DNA of 64,000 nt, from assembly GCA_031292525.1 (NCBI GenBank), contig JARLGY010000010.1:26806-90805 (forward strand), given 5' to 3'. Of the stretch, positions 8,806 through 18,741 are shown piece after piece. The position numbers were made by a program, and so were the translations under genes. The DNA is from Flavipsychrobacter sp. (GTDB taxonomy: Bacteria > Bacteroidota > Bacteroidia > Chitinophagales > Chitinophagaceae). Position 1 is the first letter of the stretch, and every line of letters begins with the position of its first letter. A model generated the notes under the pieces. That model saw only the letters and a list, made by a program, of their open reading frames with translations, was not told where the DNA came from and made no database searches.

Positions 8806-11340
8806 TTACCATTCGCCGCTGGCTTCACCCAACTTAAATGCAACCAAGCCTCGTGCATTTATCCCGAAGCGGATACCTGAATTATGGCCGCCATAACTGT
8901 CCCATGATTGCACAAAGTCAACCCTTAGAAAGCGAAACATTTTGTAGCCTATATTGTCGATACCAAAAAAAGCTTCCGTATAATAGTCGCCAGGACGGGC
9001 ATAGAATGTATTGGTTCCAGTTACAAAATACCAACGTGCCTTTTGCAGGAAAGGTATCCGATCGCTCAGTAAGCCCTGCATATTATATTCTATATGAGCC
9101 TCCCCATATAGTTTCTCCTTATTGCTGAAATCGTAGTATTGCGCAAACTGAAAACTGCTGAGGTAAGGAGAGGCATACCCTATGCCCCTGTTGCCGTACA
9201 GATGCATCAGATCTGGTACCGACACATAGTTGGTGTTGAGAAAACCACCTATGGCTAAATTGTATGCAAAGTTGCCGAGACCTTTTACCCTGAAATCATC
9301 TCTTGCAGTAAACCGCCATTTATCAAAATCACTTTTACTATTCAGTATATTGGGTATACCCTTGTCATAAATAAAAGAAAATACAGGCAAGTTGCTAAAG
9401 CCTGTTTTATAATCAGGATACTGTATGTATTTATAACCAGGCTGATAGCTTACCCAAAGGTGCATTAATGCAGCGTCGTTCTTCTCCCATACTGTAGTTT
9501 CTTTTAAATGTTCTGGCAATGGCTGCGTATATCCTGCAACCGGTTTACCCCAAGTATAGTCATAACCTGTGCTGTCTATAGGTATCCGTTGTTGGTAAGA
9601 CATGCTTACATTCCACTTCCACCCGTTACCATAATTGCGAGCCACATGCACAGTTGCCTCTTCACGCTCATATATTTTCAGGTCGTTCTCGCCATAAACA
9701 AGTGCCGCTACCGTATTAAATTGTGGTAGTACCGGGTTGTCAGCGTCATATTGGAATACATACTTGCCCCCTTGCAACCCTATGGTCCATGAGCGGTTTT
9801 TCCAACTTTTGTCTTCCGTTACATAATCTAACCTTGCGATAGGGTTAAAGTGGGTATTATGGAAACCATACCGGGTTGCAATGGCACCACGCAAGTACTT
9901 GCCCGTGTCTATCAGGTGTTCCCATGTAAGCTTTGGCGCCATGTTTAATCCTTCAAATGAATTAAAATTAAACATACCCAGCAAAAGTGGATTGAGCGTA
10001 TATTTATTAGCTCCGTTCTTACTAGCAAACTTCATCCCGGTTACCAGTACCCCCCTTATTTTTAACTTATTGCCGGCTATAGTTGCAGAGTCTTTATATT
10101 CCTGTGTTTGGGTTTTCTTATAAATACTGTCCATTATACTATAGTCCCTGTTCTCATCAAGTTCAAGAGGCACAGGTCGCTTGAGCGTCCAGTAAGTAGT
10201 ATCCTTTTTATTGGCCGATTTATCGTAACTACTGATCAGCTTGTCATTAAACACCTCATCAGGTATATCTTCGTTTACGGTCTGGTTATCGTAAACGCTT
10301 ACCCCGGCACCTGTTATATCGAAGCCAAGCAGCTTCACTGCATATGATAATATTTGGTTCTTAATAACCCAATTGTCTTTTTCTAAAGGCAGGTACACCT
10401 GTTCAATCCTCAAGGTATCCAGCAGATCGAGATTACATCTTTTGGTCAGGAACAGATCGAGCGAATGAATGGCATAGTCGCCATCAACAATGTATATCTC
10501 CCCGAAAAAGCAAGGTTCGTACAATCGCTTTGGTGTTACTTTTATCTTATATATAGTGCTACCATTTTCGGCAAACTGCCCTTCAAGATGGTACTTGTAA
10601 TAATTAAGTGCATTATCGCTCACAGGAGATATGAATCCTCTTGAGTCCTTACCTGATAGGTCGATATTGTTATTGTAAAAAGGTATTACCGGGGGGAACC
10701 TTGCAAAACCTACCCCATTAGGGTCGCCACTTTCTTTTACGGAGTGTATTATAGTGCGCTCTTTGCCACCGCTTGCATAATAGTCTGCATCTTCTTCAGC
10801 AAGATATAATACCCCTCTGCCCACCGTATCTGCATCAAGGCCGCTCTCCAATACTTTTTCGCCCATAAATTTCTTGGGCAATTGGCGGCTGCGTACTACC
10901 CCTTTAAAATAAAGGCCGGTATGGAAGGTTGATATTTGTTGCAGATGGTACCTGCGCCTACCAATAGTTTTGCGCATAATAGCATAGGCGGGGTCTTCTG
11001 CTGATGCATGGACGACCACCTCTGTCATCTCCAATCCCTGGTCACTGAGCTTAAAGTTATGTTCCTTTACCTCATCATTTGTTATGGTAACGTTGTAGGT
11101 ACTTTGCTTGTAGCCTATAAAACTACACACCACTTTGTATGTACCCGGGTAGAGCTGCAATTGATATTTACCATCGCCACCCGCACTTACCCCGGCGGTT
11201 GTGCCCTGTACATAAACAGTGGCATATGGTAGCAGGGCACCCTTTTCATCAGTTATAGTACCCTTAAGTATGCCACCAAAGCAGGCAGTACCATGCAGGC
11301 ATATAAACAGAAATAAAAAGAACCGCGAAATATTGACCAT
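8806..11340 (-). CDS. DUF5686 outer-membrane protein with carboxypeptidase-regulatory-like domain
   Basis: The 844-residue product has an N-terminal signal peptide, then a CarboxypepD_reg-like beta-sandwich at about residues 24-110 (LKGTITDEKGALLPYATVYVQGT). A long DUF5686 region follows, containing PAYAIMRKTIGRRRYH and many beta strands typical of an outer-membrane barrel. The C-terminus ends in a barrel-like aromatic strand region. DUF5686 proteins are widespread in Bacteroidota, and their role is not established. The length is normal for the family. It lies 31 bp downstream of the deoxynucleoside kinase gene on the same strand, and the two may be co-transcribed. Confidence 0.82.
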   Translation of the reverse strand: MVNISRFFLFLFICLHGTACFGGILKGTITDEKGALLPYATVYVQGTTAGVSAGGDGKYQLQLYPGTYKVVCSFIGYKQSTYNVTITNDEVKEHNFKLSDQGLEMTEVVVHASAEDPAYAIMRKTIGRRRYHLQQISTFHTGLYFKGVVRSRQLPKKFMGEKVLESGLDADTVGRGVLYLAEEDADYYASGGKERTIIHSVKESGDPNGVGFARFPPVIPFYNNNIDLSGKDSRGFISPVSDNALNYYKYHLEGQFAENGSTIYKIKVTPKRLYEPCFFGEIYIVDGDYAIHSLDLFLTKRCNLDLLDTLRIEQVYLPLEKDNWVIKNQILSYAVKLLGFDITGAGVSVYDNQTVNEDIPDEVFNDKLISSYDKSANKKDTTYWTLKRPVPLELDENRDYSIMDSIYKKTQTQEYKDSATIAGNKLKIRGVLVTGMKFASKNGANKYTLNPLLLGMFNFNSFEGLNMAPKLTWEHLIDTGKYLRGAIATRYGFHNTHFNPIARLDYVTEDKSWKNRSWTIGLQGGKYVFQYDADNPVLPQFNTVAALVYGENDLKIYEREEATVHVARNYGNGWKWNVSMSYQQRIPIDSTGYDYTWGKPVAGYTQPLPEHLKETTVWEKNDAALMHLWVSYQPGYKYIQYPDYKTGFSNLPVFSFIYDKGIPNILNSKSDFDKWRFTARDDFRVKGLGNFAYNLAIGGFLNTNYVSVPDLMHLYGNRGIGYASPYLSSFQFAQYYDFSNKEKLYGEAHIEYNMQGLLSDRIPFLQKARWYFVTGTNTFYARPGDYYTEAFFGIDNIGYKMFRFLRVDFVQSWDSYGGHNSGIRFGINARGLVAFKLGEASGEW

Positions 11341-11371
11341 AAGCAGAGGTGAAATGCACGCTCAATTGCTA

Positions 11372-12004
11372 CTAAAAAAGTCCATGTAATTGTGCATCGA
11401 TACGCCGTACCACATCGGCAAAGCTCTCGCTATTATCTGCGAAGTTGGTAGTATCTATATCTATTATAAGCAAAGGGCCATCTGTATAGCTATCTATCCA
11501 TTTGTTATAAAGATCGTTCAGCCGCTTCAGGTAGTCGAGACGGAGGTTCTCTTCATAGTCCCTACCCCTTTTTTGTATCTGATCTACCAGTGTGGGGATT
11601 GACGTCTTGAGGTAAATCAGTAAATCGGGCGGATGTACAAATGTTTTCAGGTTATGGAAAAACGATGTATAGTTCTCAAAATCCCTTTTTGTCATCAAAC
11701 CCATTTCATACAGGTTGGGCGCAAAAATATATGCATCCTCAAATATAGTCCTGTCCTGTATTACAGTGCTGCTGCCTTTATGTATTTCTATAAGATGCTT
11801 CAAGCGATTGTTCAGAAAGTACACCTGCAGGTTGAAAGACCAGCGTGGCATATCATCATAGAAATCGACCAGGTAAGGGTTGTGGTCAACATCCTCAAAG
11901 TGTGGTGTCCACTTGTAATGCTTAGCCAGCATTTCGGTAAGTGTAGTTTTGCCTGAACCGATATTTCCGGCAATGGCAATATGTTTTGGAGCTTTTTTCG
12001 ACAT
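11372..12004 (-). CDS. Deoxynucleoside kinase (dNK/dGK-dAK family)
   Basis: The 210-residue product has a P-loop at residues 13-21 (GNIGSGKTT), an FEDVDHNPYL substrate-side segment, a DRT motif (VIQDRTIFEDAYIF), and a lid-like KRGRDYEENL. This pattern matches bacterial deoxynucleoside kinases, which phosphorylate deoxyadenosine, deoxyguanosine or deoxycytidine for nucleotide salvage in the cytoplasm. Which base is preferred cannot be read from the sequence. It lies between trpS (93 bp upstream) and the DUF5686 gene on the same strand. Confidence 0.9.
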   Translation of the reverse strand: MSKKAPKHIAIAGNIGSGKTTLTEMLAKHYKWTPHFEDVDHNPYLVDFYDDMPRWSFNLQVYFLNNRLKHLIEIHKGSSTVIQDRTIFEDAYIFAPNLYEMGLMTKRDFENYTSFFHNLKTFVHPPDLLIYLKTSIPTLVDQIQKRGRDYEENLRLDYLKRLNDLYNKWIDSYTDGPLLIIDIDTTNFADNSESFADVVRRIDAQLHGLF

Positions 12005-12097
12005 ATATATCCGGCAAAAATACAGTTTACAATGCGGCTTTGATACAATTGCTTACTGCAATTATAACAAAGCCGACACAATATGTAAAATAAGGAA

Positions 12098-13096
12098 TTA
12101 ATAATAATTGATCCCGATCAATTTTCTGGCTTCACTGATGGTTCGGGATGCACTTTCTCGTGCTTTTTCCGCACCATGCCTCAATACGGCCATCATTTTT
12201 GTTTCATCTGCCTGCAGCGCTACGGCCTTTTCACGTATAGGTCTTATAAAGTTTACCATATCTTCGGCAAGCTGCTTCTTCATATCACCGTAGCGTATAG
12301 TGCAACCATTATATGCAGCCCTGTAGCTTTCAGTAATCTCACTGGTGCTCACCAAATTCATTAGCTGGAATACATTCTGAATATACTCCGGCATAGTACT
12401 GTTGTGCTCAGTAGGACCGCTATCGGTCTTTGCTTTCATTACTTTTTTCCTGATTGCATCATCCTCATCAGCCAGGTATAACGTTGCATTTCCATGTTCA
12501 CTCTTGCTCATTTTACCAGCGCCATCAAGGCTAGGCACTTTGACCAGGGTATCGCCAAAGTTAAATGGCTGAGGCTCCGGGAAGAGTTCTCCATACCGCC
12601 CGTTAAAACGGCCTGCAAAGTTGCGGGCCATTTCTATGTGCTGCTCCTGGTCTTTACCTACAGGCACTTTTACCGCCTTGTGTATCAATATATCGGCAGT
12701 CATCAGTACCGGGTAAGTAAGCAAACCTGCATTTACATTTTCGGGTTGCTGGCGCACTTTATCTTTAAAGGTGGGTACCTTCTCCAGTTCGCCCTTGTAA
12801 GCCAACATATTCAGCATCAGGTACAACTCAGGTATCTCAGGCAGATCGCTTTGGGCATATAAGGCCACCTTATCGGGATCAAGACCGGCAGCAATGTTTT
12901 CTGCTACCACACGATATACGTTGCCCCTCAGATCTTTAGGATCGGGGTGCGTTGTGAGTGAATGATAATCGGCAACGAAAAAATAACAGTTATAGTCTTC
13001 CTGCATTTTGACATAGTTGCGCATAGCGCCAAAATAATTGCCCAAATGCAGGAAGCCGGTAGAGCGTATACCGCTCACCACAATCTCTTTACTCAT
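12098..13096 (-). CDS. trpS: Tryptophan--tRNA ligase
   Basis: The 332-residue product is a class I aminoacyl-tRNA synthetase that charges tRNA-Trp. The HIGH-type signature is seen at residues 12-25 (STGFLHLGNYFGAM) and the KMSKS loop near residue 195 (GAGKMSKSEHGN). Further TrpRS signatures are VADYHSLTTHPDP and MTADILIHKA. The length matches normal bacterial TrpRS. The gene is divergent from the 763-residue membrane protein gene, with 237 bp between them in which nothing more than AT-rich promoter-like sequence is seen. It is a core gene. Confidence 0.97.
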   Translation of the reverse strand: MSKEIVVSGIRSTGFLHLGNYFGAMRNYVKMQEDYNCYFFVADYHSLTTHPDPKDLRGNVYRVVAENIAAGLDPDKVALYAQSDLPEIPELYLMLNMLAYKGELEKVPTFKDKVRQQPENVNAGLLTYPVLMTADILIHKAVKVPVGKDQEQHIEMARNFAGRFNGRYGELFPEPQPFNFGDTLVKVPSLDGAGKMSKSEHGNATLYLADEDDAIRKKVMKAKTDSGPTEHNSTMPEYIQNVFQLMNLVSTSEITESYRAAYNGCTIRYGDMKKQLAEDMVNFIRPIREKAVALQADETKMMAVLRHGAEKARESASRTISEARKLIGINYY

Positions 13097-13333
13097 AATG
13101 CAGCAAGATACATGAATTTAAAAAGCTAAAAAACTACAGCCACTCTTAAGACGCAATTGCTCACCATCCAACCTTTAGATAATATATAAAGCACGTTCTT
13201 TCGGCTAGCACATTTCTGCTTTCATTTAGTTTATCTACCATTTAAGACAACATCATACAGAAATTCATAAACCAAATATTATTTTTAAACTAAGACATTA
13301 CCCATTTCTCTAATCTAGTAACCATTACTTTCT

Positions 13334-15625
13334 ATGCAAGCCAGTCAAAACAACTTCATTAAAAAGAACTTATGGTATTTAATAGCTGCATTATTGGCAA
13401 TACTAATGGTCATCACCCCACTTAGTCTTCACCTTGTGCTTAATGACAAAGGTCCGTCCTGGTTGGGCCTTGATGTTTCGTGGCAGATGACAATGAATTA
13501 TGCTATGATGCATAAAATGGTGTGGGGAAAAGATATCATATTCAATTACGGCCCTTTAGCATTCCTATCTACACGGTTAGCTTGGGGAATATCAAAATGG
13601 ATATTTGTAGTTTTTGATGTCTTCCTGCTACTAAATTACTTCTTTGTATTTGCAGATTTCCTCAAAAGAACAACCAGCAAGCCCCTGGCAGTCATCATCC
13701 TAGTTATTATTCCACTATTAATAGATCAATTTATAGGCGCAGACCTGGCTTGGCTGATCTTATTCTTTATCATTTATTGGATGTACAAGACATTCTACGA
13801 TCAGCATTATGCCTATTTAACCATACTTACCTTGCTTGTGACCCTGGCGTTCTATATAAAAATGAATACGGGGCTTATTGCAGTCATCTTCCTGCTGGCA
13901 CACCTGGTCAATTTACTCGTGGCTAGAAAAATAAACGTAGTGCAACTATTGTATGTCTTAGTATTATTTTCTGTAATTATTACCATTTCGGCATCCTTGC
14001 TGCATGTTTCCATATCCTCATACATACATGGCGGCAGCGAAATGATAAAAGGCTACAATGCCGTTATGTACCTTAATGAGAGCCACGCACAGATAGAGAA
14101 CAGCCTTTCTATCATGTTCTACATTATGCTATCATTACTGTTATTCAGAATATTCGTAACAATAAAAAACAAAGACTACAGCCGGATCCTATTCCTCTTA
14201 ATAAGTATTGTTTACATTTTTTCATTGCAAAAGCAGTCTGTTCTAAGGAATGATGTGCAACACCTTTACGAATACTTTTCATTTGCTCCTTTAATTTTGC
14301 TGTGCTGGCATCCGTTGACTAATAAAAGCATAGAGAAAGCGCTACTTAGCCTTACACTTATCATTTTCATTTTAGCACTCTTCATAACTTCAAAAGACAA
14401 GAACCTCCTGACGATCGTATCAAATCGAGCTAAAGGTCCGTTTGTATATATCAATGATATAAAACACTATGATGACTACAATGTGCTTCACCAGAAGGAC
14501 AAACGGTACATACCACAACATGTACTAGATAAAATAGCGCAAAACACCGTCGATATTTTCCCCTGGGATGGTGCATATTTGCTTGAGAACAACCTCAATT
14601 ATACTCCCCGCCCTATACCCCAATCCTATTCTACCTTTACTGAAAACCTGGAGCAAGCGAACTATGATTTTTATGTATCTAAGGCCCCCGAAGTTATTAT
14701 TTACGATTATGATGCCATAGACGAACGTTACCCTTTTAATGATGAAAGCCTGGTAAACATGTTTATTGGTAATAACTATACTTGTGTTGACACCTTTACA
14801 TCGAACGAAAGGATGCGCCTTGTATTACAGAAGAAAGCCGTAACACCCCCTGTGCAACTAAACATGTGGAAAAAAGACAAGATAAACATCACTCACGGCA
14901 TACCAACTGACCATGCATCTTTTATAAAACTGGATATCAACTACACCTTGGCTGGCTTTTTAAAATCGTTCTGGGGTAAAACACCACCTATAAAAATAAC
15001 CTACCTGGCAACAGATGGACAATCGCTGACGTGCAAGACATCTAAGGAACTCTTGAAGGCCGGCTTATTTACTGGCAACATCATTACAGACAACAATGAA
15101 TTTCGCACCTTCATTAGCAAACGTGAGGCATTGCAACCAGTAAAGGAGATACAATTGGAAATGGATAGTAATTACTACAGCACTACCGGCAACGTTGAGT
15201 TTTACAACAAGGTTGCTTACAAGAACGATACAAATCTTGTTACACTTAGCTACCGCGACCTGGTGAGCCAGGACCCCAACCAGGTGTTTGAACAAAATGG
15301 CAAAAAGGTAATTGCCATATGGACAGGAGATATACAGTTAAGACCAATAGCATTAGAAAAAGGGAAGTACAAACTAACACTTGTTGCTAATGGCACACCC
15401 ATGGATGGCATATACCCACACCTGAATGTGTTTAATGATAACAATATGGCAGGCGACAGCTACACAACTGCCGACTATAAAAACATAGACTTTTACTTTG
15501 AGCAAACAGCCACCAGTGATGTTTACATAAGAATATCGATGGACAACGATGGCAGCAATGCGGCAAAAAAAGAAGACCGGAATGCGTTTATCAAACAGAT
15601 AATCATCAATAAGGTGGCAATGTGA
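13334..15625 (+). CDS. Large multi-pass membrane protein of unknown function
   Basis: The product has 763 residues. The first 355 or so contain about ten hydrophobic segments. The first extracytoplasmic loop contains WLGLDVSWQMTMNYAMMHK and KDIIFNYGPLAFL, a pattern reminiscent of GT-C-fold glycosyltransferases, where an Asp lies in this loop, but this is only a resemblance. The C-terminal 400 residues look soluble and probably extracytoplasmic, with beta-rich stretches. The protein is not assigned to a family. It may be involved in envelope glycan assembly. It has long AT-rich intergenic sequence on its 5' side and is not evidently in an operon. Confidence 0.6.
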   Translation: MQASQNNFIKKNLWYLIAALLAILMVITPLSLHLVLNDKGPSWLGLDVSWQMTMNYAMMHKMVWGKDIIFNYGPLAFLSTRLAWGISKWIFVVFDVFLLLNYFFVFADFLKRTTSKPLAVIILVIIPLLIDQFIGADLAWLILFFIIYWMYKTFYDQHYAYLTILTLLVTLAFYIKMNTGLIAVIFLLAHLVNLLVARKINVVQLLYVLVLFSVIITISASLLHVSISSYIHGGSEMIKGYNAVMYLNESHAQIENSLSIMFYIMLSLLLFRIFVTIKNKDYSRILFLLISIVYIFSLQKQSVLRNDVQHLYEYFSFAPLILLCWHPLTNKSIEKALLSLTLIIFILALFITSKDKNLLTIVSNRAKGPFVYINDIKHYDDYNVLHQKDKRYIPQHVLDKIAQNTVDIFPWDGAYLLENNLNYTPRPIPQSYSTFTENLEQANYDFYVSKAPEVIIYDYDAIDERYPFNDESLVNMFIGNNYTCVDTFTSNERMRLVLQKKAVTPPVQLNMWKKDKINITHGIPTDHASFIKLDINYTLAGFLKSFWGKTPPIKITYLATDGQSLTCKTSKELLKAGLFTGNIITDNNEFRTFISKREALQPVKEIQLEMDSNYYSTTGNVEFYNKVAYKNDTNLVTLSYRDLVSQDPNQVFEQNGKKVIAIWTGDIQLRPIALEKGKYKLTLVANGTPMDGIYPHLNVFNDNNMAGDSYTTADYKNIDFYFEQTATSDVYIRISMDNDGSNAAKKEDRNAFIKQIIINKVAM

Positions 15626-15716
15626 CCTATGCCATTAAAGAAGTAGAAATTGGGGAACAGAATTATTTGTAGAACAACTAAGTAGGCTCCCACACGTCAT
15701 CTTAACTAATTTACGT

Positions 15717-15724
15717 TAGATTTG
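15717..15724 (+). promoter_or_regulatory. Candidate Bacteroidota -7 box for the Nramp-UspA gene
   Basis: TAGATTTG matches the TAnnTTTG -7 consensus exactly, 22 bp before the start codon. No clear TTG box is seen at the usual distance upstream, so this is only a candidate. Confidence 0.35.
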
Positions 15725-15746
15725 TTGTAGTTGCATTAGTTATTAA

Positions 15747-17627
15747 ATGAGCCAAACTAACCACGATAATTCACTCCAGGAAGTACATCAATCCATAGAC
15801 CCTTCCCTGGCAAGCAACAAATGGAAAAAAGTGCTGGCCTTCTTTGGCCCGGCATACCTAGTGAGTGTGGGCTATATGGACCCCGGCAACTGGGCTACCG
15901 ACATAGCCGGAGGTAGCGCTTTCGGCTATACGTTGATATGGGTGCTGCTGATGAGCAACCTAATGGCACTGGTGCTACAATCGTTCAGTGCACGTTTAGG
16001 TATTGTACAAGGCCGCGACCTAGCGCAATGCAGCCGCGCAGTGTACCCACAAGCAGTAAACTTTGTACTTTATATTTTTGCTGAGATAGCTATTGCCGCC
16101 TGCGACCTTGCTGAAGTGCTCGGTATGGCTATTGGCCTTAACCTGTTGTTTGGCATCCCAATGTTATGGGGTGTGCTCATCACCACGCTCGATACCGTTC
16201 TGCTGCTGTACCTGCAAAAACTTGGAATGCGCAAGCTAGAGGCTTTCATTATTGCGCTCATCACCGTTATTGGGGGATGCTTCCTGGTAGAGCTATTTTT
16301 TGCAAAGCCCGTTTGGGGTGATGTTGCCAAAGGCTTTGTACCCAGCATACCTAATAGCGCTGCATTATATATAGCCATTGGTATTATTGGGGCAACTATT
16401 ATGCCGCATAACCTGTACCTCCATTCATCGCTGGTGCAAACACGCAAGATCAATAGAGATGACAAATCCATAAAACGTGCGCTGAAGCTGAATAATATAG
16501 ATAGCGCAATTGCGCTTAATATAGCATTTCTTGTCAACGCCGCCATATTGGTGGTTGGGGGCGCTGTTTTTTACGTGCATGGTCATCACGATGTGGCATC
16601 GTTACAAGATGCACACCAGCTGCTGGCACCACTTATGGGCAGTAAATGGGCTTCTTATTTATTTGCTATAGCGCTTATTGCCGCCGGGCAAAGCAGTACC
16701 ATTACTGGCACATTGGCGGGACAAATAGTTATGGAAGGGTACCTCCGCCTGCGCATCAACCCACTGGTACGCAGATTGCTGACGCGTTTACTGGCTATAG
16801 TACCTACAGTTATTGTTATATTGGTTGCAGGCGATAAAATGCTGAACCAGATGCTTATTTTCAGCCAGGTGTTGCTGAGTATGCAATTATCGTTTGCGGT
16901 TATACCGCTGGTTCACTTTGTGAGTGATAAACAGCAGATGGGTAAATTTGCACTTACCCTTAAAACAAAGATCGTGGCGTGGTTGGTAACCGCTATAATA
17001 GTAGCGCTGAACATGAAATTGTTTTTTGAAACAGTGGCCGATTGGCTGCGTGGTACTAACAGCCTTATTGTGCAGTATCTTATTATGTCTGGAGCACTGC
17101 TGGTGCTTATAGTACTGGCTATTACCTTTTTTTATCCCTTCATCCTCAAAAGGAAAGAAGCGCATATTAACATACATAAGAACGATGCTGCACAGGCATT
17201 GGGTGCAGGCAATGTTGCACCGTTCCGCAAAATTGCCCTGGCCCTTGACTTTAGCGATAAAGACCAACGGGTTATACAATACACTCAATTGCTGGCACCC
17301 AAGGACAGTACACTCATCTTAATACACATTGTAGAAAGCGCCTCAGCCAAACTGATAGGCGATGAAGCCCAAGACCTGGAAACACGTAACGACCAAGAGC
17401 ACCTGGCAGAATATGAAAAGTACTTTATAGATAAAGGATTCCAGGCAAAAGGAATATTGGGCTTCCGCAACCGCAGTAAAGAAATAGCCCGCATAATAAA
17501 CGAAAATAATTGCGACCTGCTGGTTATAGGCAGCCACGGCCACAAAGCCATGGGCGACATGCTATTTGGCGAAACCATCAACTCTGTGCGGCACCTGGTG
17601 GGTATTCCTATTTTTATAGCACGCTAA
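15747..17627 (+). CDS. Nramp-family divalent metal transporter fused to a C-terminal UspA domain
   Basis: The 626-residue product has an Nramp/MntH transporter at residues 1 to about 475, with the signatures GYMDPGNWATDIAGGS in TM1 and GATIMPHNLYLHSSLVQT in TM6, where metal-binding residues lie. Residues 491-626 form a universal-stress-protein domain (FRKIALALDFSDKD ... LLVIGSHGHKAMGDMLFG). The G-x-H-G-x8-G-type ending is a nucleotide-binding UspA signature. Nramp proteins import Mn(II) or Fe(II) with protons. The fused UspA domain may sense nucleotide or stress state in the cytoplasm; that role is inferred. It is a single gene. Confidence 0.9.
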   Translation: MSQTNHDNSLQEVHQSIDPSLASNKWKKVLAFFGPAYLVSVGYMDPGNWATDIAGGSAFGYTLIWVLLMSNLMALVLQSFSARLGIVQGRDLAQCSRAVYPQAVNFVLYIFAEIAIAACDLAEVLGMAIGLNLLFGIPMLWGVLITTLDTVLLLYLQKLGMRKLEAFIIALITVIGGCFLVELFFAKPVWGDVAKGFVPSIPNSAALYIAIGIIGATIMPHNLYLHSSLVQTRKINRDDKSIKRALKLNNIDSAIALNIAFLVNAAILVVGGAVFYVHGHHDVASLQDAHQLLAPLMGSKWASYLFAIALIAAGQSSTITGTLAGQIVMEGYLRLRINPLVRRLLTRLLAIVPTVIVILVAGDKMLNQMLIFSQVLLSMQLSFAVIPLVHFVSDKQQMGKFALTLKTKIVAWLVTAIIVALNMKLFFETVADWLRGTNSLIVQYLIMSGALLVLIVLAITFFYPFILKRKEAHINIHKNDAAQALGAGNVAPFRKIALALDFSDKDQRVIQYTQLLAPKDSTLILIHIVESASAKLIGDEAQDLETRNDQEHLAEYEKYFIDKGFQAKGILGFRNRSKEIARIINENNCDLLVIGSHGHKAMGDMLFGETINSVRHLVGIPIFIAR

Positions 17628-17686
17628 TAGATTTTTACAAAGCTAAAAGCCACTATAGGCAGACCTTCATAAGCCGATGGATTAAG

Positions 17687-17711
17687 AAAAAGGGGTTGCG
17701 TGTGCAACCCC
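17687..17711 (-). terminator. Intrinsic terminator for the SIS isomerase gene
   Basis: Stem GGGGTTGC/GCAACCCC with a 4-nt loop, preceded by AAAAA at 17687-17691. On the minus strand this becomes a hairpin followed by a T-run, 31 bp after the stop of the isomerase gene. No T-run follows on the plus strand. Confidence 0.8.
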
Positions 17712-17741
17712 TCAATATAATTAAAAGCTTTCGTGTTAACG

Positions 17742-18728
17742 TTACACCTTCGCCAGCTCGTTCTTAAGCAAGTCTATTGATTTAATTTCCATTGCATCAA
17801 CTTCCCTTAGATCTGCAAGTATTACAGATACCCAGTCGGTAACGTGTATAAAGTAAAATATCTTTTCCCAGTAGCCCTTACCTATTGAGTACAGTTCAAT
17901 AATATTTGGTGTAGTTTTCTTGATCAGTTTTTTAGAAATGTCCATACGTGTTTGTACACGTGCATTATCATCTTCATTCCTCAGGAATAACACAACTTTG
18001 TTGTCATCCTTTTCGCGCCAGCCTACCAGTTCATTATGGTTCATTTCTGGGAACACGTTATTTATAGCAATTATCTTGCTGTTCTCATTGAGCTGTTGGC
18101 GGACACGCATCGTCAAGCCTTCGTAGGGGCTGGCTGCGTATATGAATGGTAGTTTGCCCAGCAATTTCTGAGCTATATTCTTGGCTGTTTTCTGTATGTT
18201 CTTTTCTTCTGTGTTCAGTGTTTTTATAACTGCCTTAATTTCTTTTACAAAGTCGCCCTTTATAAAACCATAATGGCGCAGTATAAATAACACCTGTATC
18301 ATAGAATAGCCTATGCAAGAGCGTGGCGGCATGCCTGCAGGCAGCAATATGCAATCGAAGTTTTTCTTTTTTGCAATTTCAGTCACCTTTCCACCGGATG
18401 ATATGCAAACAATGTTTGCTTTAGCTTTTATGGCCTGCTGCATTGCTGCGGTAGTCTCTTCGGTATTGCCTGAGTAGGATGATATGATCACCAGTGAATG
18501 CTGGTTGATGTAAGAAGGCAGGTAGTAATCTTTATTAACATTAAAAGGTATAGGGCATTTGTCAAACACATAGTTCTGCACTATGCTGCCGCCTATACCG
18601 CTGCCGCCAAGGCCGGTAAGTACTATATTTCTTATGTCTTTTGTAGTATCTGCAATGAAGTGGTGCGATTCTCCTATGATCAGCGATTCATGTAGCTGGC
18701 TAGCAAAGTTTAATACTAAATCTTTCAT
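17742..18728 (-). CDS. SIS-domain bifunctional phosphoglucose/phosphomannose isomerase
   Basis: The 328-residue product opens with MKDLVLNFASQL. The SIS signature GLGGSGIGG is near residue 45, SSYSGNTEET follows, and the later motif PRSCIGYSMIQVLF matches the PGI/PMI family. These enzymes interconvert fructose-6-phosphate with glucose-6- or mannose-6-phosphate. The start at 18728 is preferred over one 52 codons upstream, because it agrees with the family start and avoids running over the YraN gene on the other strand. Its start codon is only 13 bp from that of YraN. Confidence 0.88.
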   Translation of the reverse strand: MKDLVLNFASQLHESLIIGESHHFIADTTKDIRNIVLTGLGGSGIGGSIVQNYVFDKCPIPFNVNKDYYLPSYINQHSLVIISSYSGNTEETTAAMQQAIKAKANIVCISSGGKVTEIAKKKNFDCILLPAGMPPRSCIGYSMIQVLFILRHYGFIKGDFVKEIKAVIKTLNTEEKNIQKTAKNIAQKLLGKLPFIYAASPYEGLTMRVRQQLNENSKIIAINNVFPEMNHNELVGWREKDDNKVVLFLRNEDDNARVQTRMDISKKLIKKTTPNIIELYSIGKGYWEKIFYFIHVTDWVSVILADLREVDAMEIKSIDLLKNELAKV

Positions 18729-18741
18729 ATTTTTACGTTCG

